NCBI RefSeq assembly: GCF_006716865.1
Contig: NZ_VFPT01000001.1
Coordinates: 739,001 to 803,000, forward strand
Length of the DNA stretch: 64,000 nt
Reading direction: 5' to 3'
From: Roseinatronobacter monicus
GTDB taxonomy: Bacteria > Pseudomonadota > Alphaproteobacteria > Rhodobacterales > Rhodobacteraceae
The notes beneath the pieces are model-generated. The model worked only from the letters and a program-made list of their open reading frames with translations, made no database searches and was not told the DNA's origin. The translations under genes and the position numbers were made by a program. Of the stretch, positions 1 to 9,409 are shown piece after piece; positions within the stretch are counted from its first letter, which is position 1, and every line of letters starts with the position of its first letter.

Positions 1-119
1 CCATGCCCAAACGCAACTGCGCCCGCGCGCATGGCCCTTATGTTTCAATAGCGCCCCTTGCCCAGAGGCGGCAAAGCCAATAGACGGATGGCCAAACGCA
101 TAGTGTGACCGGAGCCCCC
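1..119. other. Window edge and argG upstream region
   Basis: No complete gene is seen. The stretch is the leader of argG and may include the 3' flank of a gene outside the window. Positions 24-43 share 19 of 20 bases with 60607-60626, upstream of phaC. Confidence 0.5.
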
Positions 120-1349
120 ATGACCAACGCCCCCAAGAAAGTCGTGCTTGCCTATTCGGGCGGGCTGGATACCTCGATCATCCTCAAATGGCTCAAGACC
201 GAATATGACTGCGAAATCGTCACCTTCACTGCCGATATCGGGCAGGGTGAGGAGTTGGAGCCAGCGCGCGCCAAGGCCGAAATGCTCGGCGTCGCACCAG
301 AGAATATCTATATCGAAGACCTGCGCGAGGAATTCGTGCGCGATTTCGTCTTCCCCATGTTCCGCGCCAATGCGCTCTATGAGGGGCTGTATCTGCTGGG
401 CACTTCCATCGCGCGCCCGCTGATCTCGAAGCGGCTGGTCGAGATTGCCGCCCAGACCGGGGCCGACGCAGTGGCGCATGGCGCAACCGGCAAGGGCAAC
501 GATCAGGTCCGGTTCGAGCTGTCCGCCTATGCGCTCAACCCCGAGATCAAGGTCATCGCACCTTGGCGCGAATGGGATCTGACCTCACGCACACGCCTGC
601 TGGAATTTGCCGAGGCCAACCAGATCCCTATCGCCAAGGACAAGCGCGGCGAAGCGCCCTTCTCGGTCGATGCCAATCTGCTGCACACCTCGTCCGAGGG
701 CAAGGTGCTCGAAGATCCGGCAGTTGATGCGCCCGATTACGTCTACCAGCGCACTGTGAACCCCGAAGATGCGCCAGATCAGCCCGAAATCATCGAGATC
801 ACATTCGAGAAGGGCGACGCCACCGCGATCAACGGGCAGGCGATGTCTGCGGCCTCGATCCTGACCGAACTCAACGCATTGGGCGGCAAGCACGGCATCG
901 GGCGGCTCGATTTCGTCGAGAACCGTTTTGTCGGCATGAAATCGCGCGGCATCTATGAAACCCCCGGCGGCACCTTGCTGCTCGAAGCCCATCGCGGGAT
1001 CGAACAGATCACCCTTGATAGCGGAGCGGGCCACCTCAAGGACTCGATCATGCCGCGCTATGCGGAATTGATCTATAACGGCTTCTGGTTCTCGCCTGAA
1101 CGCGAGATGCTGCAAGCCTTGATCGACAAATCGCAGGAACATGTCAGCGGCACTGTGCGTTTGAAGCTCTACAAGGGGCATGTGCGCACCATCGGGCGCT
1201 GGTCTGATCACAGCCTGTATTCAGAAGCGCATGTGACCTTTGAAGAAGATGCGGGCGCTTATGACCAGAAAGATGCGGCGGGTTTCATTCAGTTGAATGC
1301 GCTGCGCCTGAAACTGATCGCGGCGCGCAACCGCCGGACGAAAAGCTGA
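120..1349 (+). CDS. argG: Argininosuccinate synthase
   Basis: Cytosolic enzyme of arginine synthesis that joins citrulline and aspartate at the cost of ATP to AMP. The N-terminus carries the ATP-binding PP-loop SGGLDTS within the first 20 residues, and the protein is about 409 aa, normal for the family. An in-frame GTG at 105 exists, but the ATG at 120 is preferred: homologues begin a few residues before [10 protein letters not shown], and a GGAG Shine-Dalgarno lies at 111-114, five bases upstream. It is the first gene of a plus-strand series; a copy of short repeat family 2 follows its stop directly. argC lies elsewhere in the window, so the pathway is not clustered. Confidence 0.97.
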   Translation: MTNAPKKVVLAYSGGLDTSIILKWLKTEYDCEIVTFTADIGQGEELEPARAKAEMLGVAPENIYIEDLREEFVRDFVFPMFRANALYEGLYLLGTSIARPLISKRLVEIAAQTGADAVAHGATGKGNDQVRFELSAYALNPEIKVIAPWREWDLTSRTRLLEFAEANQIPIAKDKRGEAPFSVDANLLHTSSEGKVLEDPAVDAPDYVYQRTVNPEDAPDQPEIIEITFEKGDATAINGQAMSAASILTELNALGGKHGIGRLDFVENRFVGMKSRGIYETPGGTLLLEAHRGIEQITLDSGAGHLKDSIMPRYAELIYNGFWFSPEREMLQALIDKSQEHVSGTVRLKLYKGHVRTIGRWSDHSLYSEAHVTFEEDAGAYDQKDAAGFIQLNALRLKLIAARNRRTKS

Positions 1350-1355
1350 CAGGGC

Positions 1356-1404
1356 ACATTTTCTTGCCCCAAATACTCCCGCCGGAGGCACGCCTGCCTC
1401 TGGC
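1356..1404 (+). repeat. Short 3'-flanking repeat, family 2, copy a
   Basis: The box ATTTTCTTGCCCCAAATACT starts a few bases after the argG stop. It is followed by an imperfect hairpin (GCCGGAGGC at 1381-1389 pairing with GCCTCTGGC at 1396-1404, one G-U pair). The same box recurs at 23802, 40418 and 46700, each time directly after a plus-strand stop codon. Confidence 0.75.
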
Positions 1405-1428
1405 ACCACGCCAGACCGAGGGACCGCC

Positions 1429-2943
1429 ATGACCAGACCCGTCGTTTTGTGCATTCTGGATGGCTGGGGTCTTAGCCCCACGCGCGAAGGCAATGCTGTC
1501 GCACAGGCAGATACCCCCCATTTCGACCGCGTGATGCGCGCCTATCCCAATGCGACCTTGCTGACACATGGCCCCGATGTGGGCCTGCCGACAGGGCAGA
1601 TGGGCAATTCCGAAGTGGGCCATACCAATATCGGGGCGGGCCGCGTCGTCGCCATGGACCTTGGCCAGATTGATCTTGCCATCGAGCAGGGCAGTTTTCC
1701 GCAAAACCCCGCGCTCTTGGGTTTTGTTGAGAAACTGACAGAAACCGGCGGCACGGCGCATCTGTTTTCAGTTGTTTCTGATGGCGGTGTGCATGGTCAT
1801 GTTGAACATTTGAAAGCCGCGATTGCAGCTTTGACGGATGCTGGCGTGCAGGTTGTGATCCATGCCATCACCGACGGGCGCGATGTGGCGCCCCAATCTG
1901 CCGACCGCTTCATTGCCGATCTGCAAGCCACTTTGCCCGAAGGCGCAAAGATCGGCACTGTAATCGGGCGCTATTGGGCAATGGACCGCGACAACCGCTG
2001 GGACCGGGTCGAGCGGGCGTGGCGCGCGATTATGCGCGGCGACGGGGCCACTGCCCCCAGCGCCTCAGAGGCGGTTGCCGCCGCCTATGCGCGCGGTGAA
2101 ACCGATGAATTTATCGCCCCTACAATTGTCGGGGGCTATTCCGGGGCCAAACCCGGTGACGGGCTGTTCTGCCTGAACTTCCGCGCCGACCGTGCCCGCG
2201 AAATTCTGGCGGCCCTCGGCGCACCCAGCTTCAACGGATTTGATCGCGGCCATCCCCCGACATGGTCCACGCTTTTGGGCATGGTCGAATATTCCGAGGC
2301 CCATAACGCGTTTATGCGCACCGTCTTTCCCAAGCGCGAGATTGCCAATACCCTTGGCGCATGGGTCGCAGCCCAAGGGTTGCGCCAGTTCCGGCTGGCC
2401 GAGACTGAAAAATACCCGCATGTGACCTTTTTCCTCAATGGGGGCCGCGAAACCCCCGAGCAAGGCGAAGACCGGCACATGCCCTCCAGCCCCAAGGTTG
2501 CGACCTATGACATGCAACCCCAGATGGCCGCCCCCGACGTGACCGAAAAACTGGTCGATGTGATCGGGCAGGGCTATGACCTGATCGTGGTGAATTTCGC
2601 CAATCCTGACATGGTGGGGCATACGGGCGACCTCAAGGCCGCCCGCCTTGCGTGTGAAGCGGTCGATGCCGGGCTTGGGGCCGCGTTAGCGGCGTTGGAC
2701 AAGGCAGGGGGGGCCATGCTGCTGACCGCCGATCATGGCAATTGCGAGCAGATGATCGACCCTGAAACCGGCGGGCCGCACACAGCGCATACGCTCAACC
2801 CCGTGCCAGTCGTGCTGATCGGCGGGCCGGATGGTGTGGGTTTGCGCGATGGGCGGCTGGCCGATGTCGCGCCGACCATTCTGGACCTGATGGGCCTGCC
2901 GCATCCCCCCGAGATGACAGGTGAAAGCCTGATCACGCGATGA
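1429..2943 (+). CDS. gpmI: 2,3-bisphosphoglycerate-independent phosphoglycerate mutase
   Basis: Interconverts 3- and 2-phosphoglycerate in glycolysis and gluconeogenesis using a phosphoserine intermediate and two Mn ions. At 504 aa it has the family's usual length. Asp11 in ILDGWG and Ser61 in GNSEVGHTN match the metal ligand and nucleophile, and the C-terminal ADHGNCEQM block gives further metal ligands. The ATG has a GAGGGA Shine-Dalgarno at about 1419. Its stop overlaps the start of the next gene by four bases (ATGA at 2940), so the two are probably translationally coupled. It is unrelated to the cofactor-dependent GpmA type. Confidence 0.97.
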   Translation: MTRPVVLCILDGWGLSPTREGNAVAQADTPHFDRVMRAYPNATLLTHGPDVGLPTGQMGNSEVGHTNIGAGRVVAMDLGQIDLAIEQGSFPQNPALLGFVEKLTETGGTAHLFSVVSDGGVHGHVEHLKAAIAALTDAGVQVVIHAITDGRDVAPQSADRFIADLQATLPEGAKIGTVIGRYWAMDRDNRWDRVERAWRAIMRGDGATAPSASEAVAAAYARGETDEFIAPTIVGGYSGAKPGDGLFCLNFRADRAREILAALGAPSFNGFDRGHPPTWSTLLGMVEYSEAHNAFMRTVFPKREIANTLGAWVAAQGLRQFRLAETEKYPHVTFFLNGGRETPEQGEDRHMPSSPKVATYDMQPQMAAPDVTEKLVDVIGQGYDLIVVNFANPDMVGHTGDLKAARLACEAVDAGLGAALAALDKAGGAMLLTADHGNCEQMIDPETGGPHTAHTLNPVPVVLIGGPDGVGLRDGRLADVAPTILDLMGLPHPPEMTGESLITR

Positions 2944-4040
2944 TCCGCCGCAGCCTGACACTGCTGGTCTGTCTGGTGTGGTGCAGCGGTGCCGCTGCCG
3001 ATCCCGCAGAACGCGCGCTCAGCGCGGCCCGCGCGCTAGAAGCGGCCACCACGGCCATGCAGTCCGCCAGCGGCGGGCGCGATCAGATATCAGCCCTCAG
3101 CCAGACCATTCAGGCCTATGAAGACGGGCTTGTCGCCCTGCGCGACGGGTTGCGCGATGCGCAACTGCGCGAGGTCGCATTGGAACGCCAGTTTGCCGCC
3201 CGCAGCGAAGAGATGTCGCGCCTGCTCAGCGTGCTTATGGCCACGGATCGTGTCGATGAAAGCATTGCACTTCTGCATCCCCAAGGCGCGCTGGAAACCG
3301 CGCGCGCGGCAATGCTCTTGGGCGAATTGACCCCGCCACTGGCCCGCGCCGTGACCGAATTGCGCGACAAGCTGGATGATCTGCGCGCACTGCGTCGTGC
3401 GCGGCAATACGGGTTTCTGGCGCTGGAACAGGGGCTCCAGACAGCGCAAGATGCGCGTGTCGCCTTGGCGCAGGCCGTGTCAGATCGTGGGCCATTGCCC
3501 AAACGTCTGGTCGAAGACCCCGATCATCTGGACGCACTGGCCCGCAACGCGGTCACCCTGGAGGATTTCGCACAGGAACTGGCGCAGAACTCTGGCGCGG
3601 CTGATAATCAGCCCGCCGCCACGTTTCAGGCGGCCAAGGGCACATTGTCGCCGCCCGTGCGCGCCACGATCCTGCACCGCTTCAACCAGCCCGATGCCGC
3701 AGGTGTTTCGCGGCAGGGGCTTGTGCTGGCAACCGCGCCCAACGCCCTTGTGACCGCGCCGTGGTCTGCTACTGTGCGCTACGCTGGTCCCTTGGCCGGA
3801 CAGGGGATGGTCGTTATACTTGAACCGGCCGAGGCAGTCTTGCTGGTGCTGGCCGGGCTGAGCGAGGCGCTGGTCTCTACGGGCGAAATCCTGCCTCTCG
3901 GGGCGCCGCTTGGCAGCATGCCGGCAGGACACAGTCCCGAGATATCCTCTGGCAGTCGCAGTCAAACACTCTATTTTGAGCTTCGAGAGGGTGGCAACCC
4001 CATTGACCCAGAGCCTTGGTTCGCATTCAGTGGGGGGTGA
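2940..4040 (+). CDS. EnvC-like murein hydrolase activator (degenerate M23/LytM protein)
   Basis: A 366-aa exported protein. Residues 1-20 look like a Sec signal peptide ending in GAAA. Residues about 22-130 are rich in Ala, Glu, Arg and Leu with a coiled-coil pattern. The C-terminal third (about 220-360) resembles an M23/LytM fold, ending in LYFELREGGNPIDPEPW. The canonical zinc ligands (HxxxD and HxH) are absent: the strand that should read HFExR here is YFELR. That is typical of EnvC/NlpD-type activators, which switch on periplasmic amidases rather than cut murein themselves. The position between gpmI and ctpA is a common alphaproteobacterial arrangement. The target amidase is not in the window. 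Confidence 0.82.
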   Translation: MIRRSLTLLVCLVWCSGAAADPAERALSAARALEAATTAMQSASGGRDQISALSQTIQAYEDGLVALRDGLRDAQLREVALERQFAARSEEMSRLLSVLMATDRVDESIALLHPQGALETARAAMLLGELTPPLARAVTELRDKLDDLRALRRARQYGFLALEQGLQTAQDARVALAQAVSDRGPLPKRLVEDPDHLDALARNAVTLEDFAQELAQNSGAADNQPAATFQAAKGTLSPPVRATILHRFNQPDAAGVSRQGLVLATAPNALVTAPWSATVRYAGPLAGQGMVVILEPAEAVLLVLAGLSEALVSTGEILPLGAPLGSMPAGHSPEISSGSRSQTLYFELREGGNPIDPEPWFAFSGG

Positions 4041-4100
4041 AGTCGAGATGCACAATGCGCGCACTGCAAGAGCGGGTTCGCGCAAGATTAGGATGGCGGG

Positions 4101-5435
4101 ATGAACAGATTTGTGATGGCAGGCCTTGGTGGCATTCTTGGGGGCGCATTGATTGCGACACAGGTTGCGGGGCCGCTGCTTGCACAGGAACGTGCAAGCA
4201 CGCAGAATGTATATGAACAGCTGGACCTGTTCGGCGATGTATTCGAGCGTATCCGCAACCAATATGTCGAAGAGCCGGACACTGCAAAACTGATCGAGGC
4301 GGCGATCAACGGCATGCTCATGTCACTAGACCCGCATTCCGGCTACATGCCCCCCGATGATTTCGACGATATGCGCACGCAGACCCGTGGCTCTTTCGGG
4401 GGTCTGGGGATCGAAGTTACGCAAGAAGAAGGTTTTATCAAGGTCGTCACACCTATGGATGGCACGCCCGCAGATCAAGCCGGGGTAGAGCCGGGCGATC
4501 TGATTACCCATGTTGATGGTGAGTCGCTGATGGGCCTGACCCTTGCGCAAGCGGTCGAGATGATGCGCGGCCCCGTCGGGTCGGAAATCATCGTGACGAT
4601 CCTGCGCGAGGGCGAGTCAGAGCCGTTCGATCTGTCGATTGTGCGCGATACCATCCGTCTGCAAGCCGTGCGTGTGCGCACCGAAGGCGACAATGTGATT
4701 TTGCGCGTCACGACCTTTAATGAACAGACCTTCCCAAATCTGCGCGACGGTCTGAACGAAGCAATAGAAGAGTTGGGCGGGATTGACAGCCTTGGCGGCG
4801 TGGTGCTGGACATGCGCAACAATCCCGGCGGGCTGCTGACGCAAGCGATCCGCGTCTCTGACGCCTTCCTTGAGCAAGGCGAAATCGTCTCGACCCGTGG
4901 GCGCGACGAAGGCGCGGGCGAGCGTTTCAATGCGCAGGGCGGTGATCTGATTGATGGCAAGCCCTTGGTTGTGCTGATCAATGCAGGCTCTGCTTCAGCG
5001 TCCGAGATTGTGGCCGGTGCGCTGCAAGACCACCGCCGCGCAATTGTTGTGGGCACGCGCAGCTTTGGCAAAGGTTCCGTCCAGACCGTTATGCCGCTGC
5101 GGGGCGATGGCGCGATCCGGCTGACAACCTCGCTCTATTACACCCCGTCGGGGCGGTCGATTCAGGCGCTTGGCGTCTCGCCCGATATCGTGGTCGAGCA
5201 GCCGCGCCGCCAACCCATCGAGGATGGCGAGGAAGAAGCGGCCCCCCGGACACGGTCGGAAAATGATCTGCGCGGACGGTTGGACAATAACGACATGTCC
5301 GAGGACGAGCGCCGCCAGATGGAAGAAGAGCGTCAGAAAGCCGAAGATGTCGCACGCCTGCGGCAAGAGGATTACCAGCTTGCCTATGCGCTGGACATCC
5401 TGCGCGGCCTGACAGCCCTGAACGGTCAGCGATGA
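4101..5435 (+). CDS. ctpA: Carboxyl-terminal processing protease (S41 family)
   Basis: Periplasmic serine protease of 444 aa that trims C-termini of exported proteins or cleaves cell-wall hydrolases. A membrane-spanning or signal segment covers residues 5-29, a PDZ domain about 95-175, and the S41 catalytic domain follows. Ser299 in GSASASEIVAGAL and Lys324 in SFGKGS fit the Ser/Lys dyad at the expected 25-residue distance. The C-terminal 70 residues are charged, Glu/Arg-rich and of low complexity. It follows the EnvC-like gene and overlaps rppH by four bases (ATGA at 5432). CtpA proteases and EnvC-type factors often act in the same cell-wall processes, which fits the pairing. Confidence 0.95.
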   Translation: MNRFVMAGLGGILGGALIATQVAGPLLAQERASTQNVYEQLDLFGDVFERIRNQYVEEPDTAKLIEAAINGMLMSLDPHSGYMPPDDFDDMRTQTRGSFGGLGIEVTQEEGFIKVVTPMDGTPADQAGVEPGDLITHVDGESLMGLTLAQAVEMMRGPVGSEIIVTILREGESEPFDLSIVRDTIRLQAVRVRTEGDNVILRVTTFNEQTFPNLRDGLNEAIEELGGIDSLGGVVLDMRNNPGGLLTQAIRVSDAFLEQGEIVSTRGRDEGAGERFNAQGGDLIDGKPLVVLINAGSASASEIVAGALQDHRRAIVVGTRSFGKGSVQTVMPLRGDGAIRLTTSLYYTPSGRSIQALGVSPDIVVEQPRRQPIEDGEEEAAPRTRSENDLRGRLDNNDMSEDERRQMEEERQKAEDVARLRQEDYQLAYALDILRGLTALNGQR

Positions 5436-5917
5436 CGCCTGACGCCATTGCGAACCTACCCTATCGCCCCTGCGTCGGGATCATGCTGATCAACGCGCAG
5501 GGGCATATTTTCGCGGCACAACGCCTCGACAGCGCGATCCCCGCTTGGCAGATGCCGCAGGGTGGCATTGATGAGGGTGAAAACCCCGGCGCCGCCGCAT
5601 TGCGCGAGTTGGAAGAGGAAATCAGCGTCCCCCCCGATCTGGTGGCCCCGTTAAGCGAGACGCGCGATTGGCTGGCCTATGACTTGCCCGCCGAAATCGT
5701 GCCGCGCATCTGGAACGGGTGCTACAAGGGGCAAAAACAGCGCTGGTTTCTAATGCGCTATCTGGGCCGCGACGATCAGATCAACATCCAGACCGCACAC
5801 CCCGAATTTTCGGAATGGCGCTGGATTGCGGCGGACGAGATGCTTGACGCAATCGTCCCCTTCAAGCGCGAGATTTACGCACAGGTGATTGACGAGTTCC
5901 GCGACTGGCTGGCGTAA
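5432..5917 (+). CDS. rppH: RNA pyrophosphohydrolase (Nudix)
   Basis: Converts 5'-triphosphate ends of mRNA to monophosphate and so starts RNase E-dependent decay. The 161-aa protein has a full Nudix box: GGIDEGENPGAAALRELEEE, with the catalytic Glu cluster REx2EE. The N-terminal YRPCVGIMLIN and the QMPQGG segment are typical of RppH/NudH rather than ADP-ribose hydrolases. It overlaps the ctpA stop and ends only three bases from the convergent flavin reductase gene, leaving no room for a separate terminator. Confidence 0.93.
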   Translation: MTPDAIANLPYRPCVGIMLINAQGHIFAAQRLDSAIPAWQMPQGGIDEGENPGAAALRELEEEISVPPDLVAPLSETRDWLAYDLPAEIVPRIWNGCYKGQKQRWFLMRYLGRDDQINIQTAHPEFSEWRWIAADEMLDAIVPFKREIYAQVIDEFRDWLA

Positions 5918-5920
5918 CCG

Positions 5921-6526
5921 TTATTCACCGGGGCGTGACAGGCTGAACACCTCGTTGACCACAGCATAATCACGATAGCCACAGCGCGCCAACGGGCGAT
6001 AGCGCGTGATGTCGAACATGCCATCCACCATGCAATCATCACGCATATGAATGCCGACAACTTCGCCCAGCACCAAAAAATTCGCGGCCCCTTCAAGGGG
6101 GACAATCTGCGTCATGCGGCATTCCAATGACGCCGGAGCACCGGCCACGCGTGCTGCCGCAATCGTTTGGCACTCCTCGCGGGCAATGGCGGCGTGATCG
6201 AATTCATCCACTTCGCGCGGCCAAGGGCCAGAGGTGGCATTCATCGCATCACGCGCGGCAAATTCCACCACATTCACACAAAACACACCGGTCTCGCGGA
6301 TATTGGCCACCGAATCCTTGGTGCCGTCGCGGTCCGGCTTGGCACTGGTCGAGGCGAACATGACCTGCGGCGGCACATAGGCCACAGCGTTGAAAAACGA
6401 ATAGGGGGCCAGATTGTCCTGTCCGTCCGCCCCTCTGGTGGAAATCCAGCCAATCGGGCGGGGGGTGACAATCGCATTGAAGGGGTTGTGCGGCAGGCCG
6501 TGGCCGTTACGGGGTTCATAGAACAT
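5921..6526 (-). CDS. Flavin reductase-like, FMN-binding split-barrel protein
   Basis: A 201-aa cytosolic protein of the flavin-reductase-like split-barrel family. Conserved motifs are the N-terminal NAIVTPRPIGWIS, the APYSFFNAV block that contacts FMN phosphate, and a GEVVGIHM motif near residue 155. Such proteins bind FMN and either reduce it with NAD(P)H for partner monooxygenases or act as oxidoreductases on their own. No partner monooxygenase is adjacent, so the substrate is unknown. It is divergent from the GNAT gene across an 81-bp gap and convergent with rppH. Confidence 0.88.
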   Translation of the reverse strand: MFYEPRNGHGLPHNPFNAIVTPRPIGWISTRGADGQDNLAPYSFFNAVAYVPPQVMFASTSAKPDRDGTKDSVANIRETGVFCVNVVEFAARDAMNATSGPWPREVDEFDHAAIAREECQTIAAARVAGAPASLECRMTQIVPLEGAANFLVLGEVVGIHMRDDCMVDGMFDITRYRPLARCGYRDYAVVNEVFSLSRPGE

Positions 6527-6607
6527 GGGTATCTCTCCGATGTGTTTGCGCGCACCCTAACGCCATGCTACTGGCCCTGCCAGCACTGATCTGGGCGGGG
6601 ATTGCAG

Positions 6608-7102
6608 ATGCAGCTTTTAGAGGAAACACCCGCCGACTGGTGGGAGGTGGAGGCGCTTTATGACCTGTGCTTTGCACCGGGCCGCGAAGCGCTGTCATCC
6701 TACCGGTTGCGCGATCATGTGGACCCGGTCGCCGCACTGTGCCTGCTGCTGCGCGACCAGAATGGCATTGCTGCGGCGATCCGCTATTGGCCTGTACAGG
6801 TGGCAGGCGCTGATCTGTTGCTGCTTGGCCCCATCGCTGTGCACCCCACCCATCAGGGCGAAGGCTTGGGCGGCTGGCTGATACGCGAGAGCTTGGCGCG
6901 CGCCCGCGATCAGGGCTGGGCGCGGGTTTTGCTGGTGGGCGATGCGCCCTATTACAGCCGCTTCGGATTTGCGCGGCTGGACAATGTGGTCATGCCGCCG
7001 CCCACAAACCCCGCACGCGTGCTGGGGCTGGAACTGGTGCCGGGTGCATGGGACGGGGTGCAGGGGAATGTGACGCCATATGCGCCTATGTTGGAAAAGT
7101 GA
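6608..7102 (+). CDS. GNAT family N-acetyltransferase
   Basis: About 164 aa with a GNAT fold. The acetyl-CoA binding segment reads HQGEGLGGWLIRESL (the Q/RxxGxG/A motif) near residues 82-96, followed by a GDAPYYSRFGF block typical of the YhbS-like N-acetyltransferase subgroup. The substrate cannot be told from sequence. An upstream in-frame TTG at 6602 is possible, but the ATG at 6608 has a GGGG Shine-Dalgarno at 6597-6600. It is isolated between two minus-strand genes. Confidence 0.88.
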   Translation: MQLLEETPADWWEVEALYDLCFAPGREALSSYRLRDHVDPVAALCLLLRDQNGIAAAIRYWPVQVAGADLLLLGPIAVHPTHQGEGLGGWLIRESLARARDQGWARVLLVGDAPYYSRFGFARLDNVVMPPPTNPARVLGLELVPGAWDGVQGNVTPYAPMLEK

Positions 7103-7132
7103 CAGTGGCGCGCCCGCCTGTCTTTGACCGTT

Positions 7133-9379
7133 TCAGTCCACAAGCGTTGCGACATAGTCCAGCAAGGCCGGTCGCGCACTTTCCAGACCACGGCTTTGGA
7201 CCCGCGCAATAAGCTCTGATACCTCGTTCAGATTTGACCTTCGGATCAAGGACTTGACAGGCCCGATCGAGGCTGGCCGCATCGAGAGAGAGGCAATGCC
7301 AATCCCGGCCAGCGCCAGCGCATCCACGGGCCGTCCGGCATCTTCACCACAGAATGACAGGTCCGTTTCCGTCTCATGGCAGCGATCCACGATAACCTGA
7401 AGAAATGTCAGGAAACTGACATTCAGCGTATCATAGCGGCGGCGCACCAACTCGTTCTCGCGGTCGGCGGCAAAGAAAAACTGCTTCAAATCATTGCCGC
7501 CAATCGAGATGAAATCCACCGCTTCAAAAAAGCTCTTGGGTGCATAGGCCAGGGACGGTGTTTCCAGCATCGCCCCCACTTCCAGCTTTTCAGGCAGGGC
7601 ATGGCCAAGGCGGCGCTCACGCTCAATCTCGCGCAGCAATGTGTCATGCGCCTGCGTGAATTCGCTGGCAGTTGCAACAAGCGGGAACATCACGCTCAGC
7701 GCGCGGCCATTTGCAGCCCGGATCAGCGCTTGCAACTGCATGCGCAACACGCCGGGCTTGTCCAGACCCACGCGCAGCGCGCGCCACCCCATCGCGGGGT
7801 TCGGCTCGTCGGGGCGGTTCATATAGGGCATGACCTTGTCGGACCCGATATCCAGCGTGCGGAAATACACTTTCCGGTCTGCCGCCGCATCCAGCACACG
7901 CGCATAATTCGCCACCAGATCAGACCGCTTGGGCATCCGGTCCTGAACCAGAAACTGCAATTCGGTCCGAAACAGGCCCACCGCATCGGCACCCGAATTG
8001 GGCAGCGATGGCAGGTCAGCCAGCAAGCCCGCATTCATCTTCAACGACACATTGCTGCCACAACGCGCCTGCGCAGGCTTGTCGCGCAAAATGGCATAGC
8101 GCTCCTGCGCCTTGGCCTGCATCGCCATCTTGTCACGAAACGCGCTGCTGATCGTATCATCGGGGCGCAGATGCACCACGCCTTCGGTACCATCGACAAG
8201 GATATGGTCGCCATTCAGCGCCTCGGTGGTGATGCGCGGCACATTGATGACCAGCGGGATCGCCAAGGCCCGCGCCACAATCGTCGCGTGACTGCCCACA
8301 GCGCCTTCTTCCAGCACCACACCGCGCAATTTGCGGCCATATTCCAGCAATTCCCCCGGCCCGATATTGCGCGCCACCAGAATGGGGCGCTCTGGCATTT
8401 CGGCCCCGGTTTCGTTGCCCTGACCTGTCAGGATACGCAACAGACGGTTGGACAGGTCATCCAGATCATGCAGCCGGTCGCGCAAATAGGCATCCGGCAC
8501 CCGCTCCAGCCGCGAGCGCGCGGTGGATTGTTCCTTCTCGACCGCAGCTTCGGCGGACAGGCCAAGGCGGATATCTTCTTCCATCCGCTTCATCCAGCCA
8601 CGCGAATGCGCAAACATGCGGTAGGTTTGCAAAACCTCCATATGTTCCTTGTCGCGGGTTCCGGCAGTTGCCAGCAACTGGTCAATCGAGACACGCAAAG
8701 TGTCCACTGCGGCCTCCAGACGTGCCAGTTCGGCGCGGCTGTCATCATTGACCAGATTGGTAATCACCACACGCGGCTGGTGCAGCCAGACCTGCCCCTC
8801 TGCCTCACCTTCCTGTGCGGTCACACCGCGCAGCATGGCCGGGTTCTGGTGCGGGGTGGCAAAGCTGGTGCCTTCGCCCGTGAACGCGCCCAGTTCGGTC
8901 ATTTCCGCGATGACCATCGCCACCACTTCCAGCCCGTAAATCTCGTCATCGGAATAAAGGCGCGGCTCTTTGGCCTGCACGACCAGCACGCCCAAGCGTT
9001 CGCCCAGCCGCTGGATCGGCACACCAAGGAACGAGGTGAACACTTCCTCGCCGGTTTCGGGCATATAGCGAAAGCCCTGCTCGGCAGGCGCGTTGGCTGT
9101 GTTGAGGGGGCGCGACAGCCGCGCCACCTTGCCCACAAGCCCTTCGCCCAGACGCAGCCGTGTCTGATGCACGGATTCCGGCTTCAGCCCTTCGGTGGCG
9201 CACAGCTCCAGCGTGTCAGGGTCGCGGAACAGATAGATTGAACAGACATCGACACCCATCGATTCGGTGATGATGGTGGTTATCCGGTCCAGACGTTCCT
9301 GCCCCGGATTGGCCAGCGACATTTCATCGCGTAATTTGCGCAACAGCTTGCGGCTGTCAGTTTCTGTTCTGTGGGGCAT
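7133..9379 (-). CDS. ptsP: PEP-protein phosphotransferase of the nitrogen PTS (EI-Ntr)
   Basis: First enzyme of the nitrogen-related PTS: takes phosphate from PEP and passes it to NPr, signalling nitrogen and potassium status. The 748-aa protein has an N-terminal GAF domain (about residues 20-160), a PEP-utiliser N domain, the mobile domain with the phospho-acceptor His364 in GSHATIVARA, and a C-terminal PEP-binding barrel with SFCGEDAG near residue 675. The GAF domain separates EI-Ntr from sugar-PTS enzyme I. It lies 30 bp downstream of lysC on the same strand, an order seen widely in alphaproteobacteria, so they probably form one transcript. Confidence 0.95.
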   Translation of the reverse strand: MPHRTETDSRKLLRKLRDEMSLANPGQERLDRITTIITESMGVDVCSIYLFRDPDTLELCATEGLKPESVHQTRLRLGEGLVGKVARLSRPLNTANAPAEQGFRYMPETGEEVFTSFLGVPIQRLGERLGVLVVQAKEPRLYSDDEIYGLEVVAMVIAEMTELGAFTGEGTSFATPHQNPAMLRGVTAQEGEAEGQVWLHQPRVVITNLVNDDSRAELARLEAAVDTLRVSIDQLLATAGTRDKEHMEVLQTYRMFAHSRGWMKRMEEDIRLGLSAEAAVEKEQSTARSRLERVPDAYLRDRLHDLDDLSNRLLRILTGQGNETGAEMPERPILVARNIGPGELLEYGRKLRGVVLEEGAVGSHATIVARALAIPLVINVPRITTEALNGDHILVDGTEGVVHLRPDDTISSAFRDKMAMQAKAQERYAILRDKPAQARCGSNVSLKMNAGLLADLPSLPNSGADAVGLFRTELQFLVQDRMPKRSDLVANYARVLDAAADRKVYFRTLDIGSDKVMPYMNRPDEPNPAMGWRALRVGLDKPGVLRMQLQALIRAANGRALSVMFPLVATASEFTQAHDTLLREIERERRLGHALPEKLEVGAMLETPSLAYAPKSFFEAVDFISIGGNDLKQFFFAADRENELVRRRYDTLNVSFLTFLQVIVDRCHETETDLSFCGEDAGRPVDALALAGIGIASLSMRPASIGPVKSLIRRSNLNEVSELIARVQSRGLESARPALLDYVATLVD

Positions 9380-9409
9380 CGCCCCTCCGATCCTGCTGTC
9401 GGGCCTGCC

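Noticed and set aside
7376..9241. 621-aa open frame on the plus strand opposite ptsP
   Set aside because: It mirrors ptsP in the complementary frame of GC-rich DNA, has no ribosome site, and its translation is His/Gln/Arg-rich nonsense; ptsP has all family motifs.
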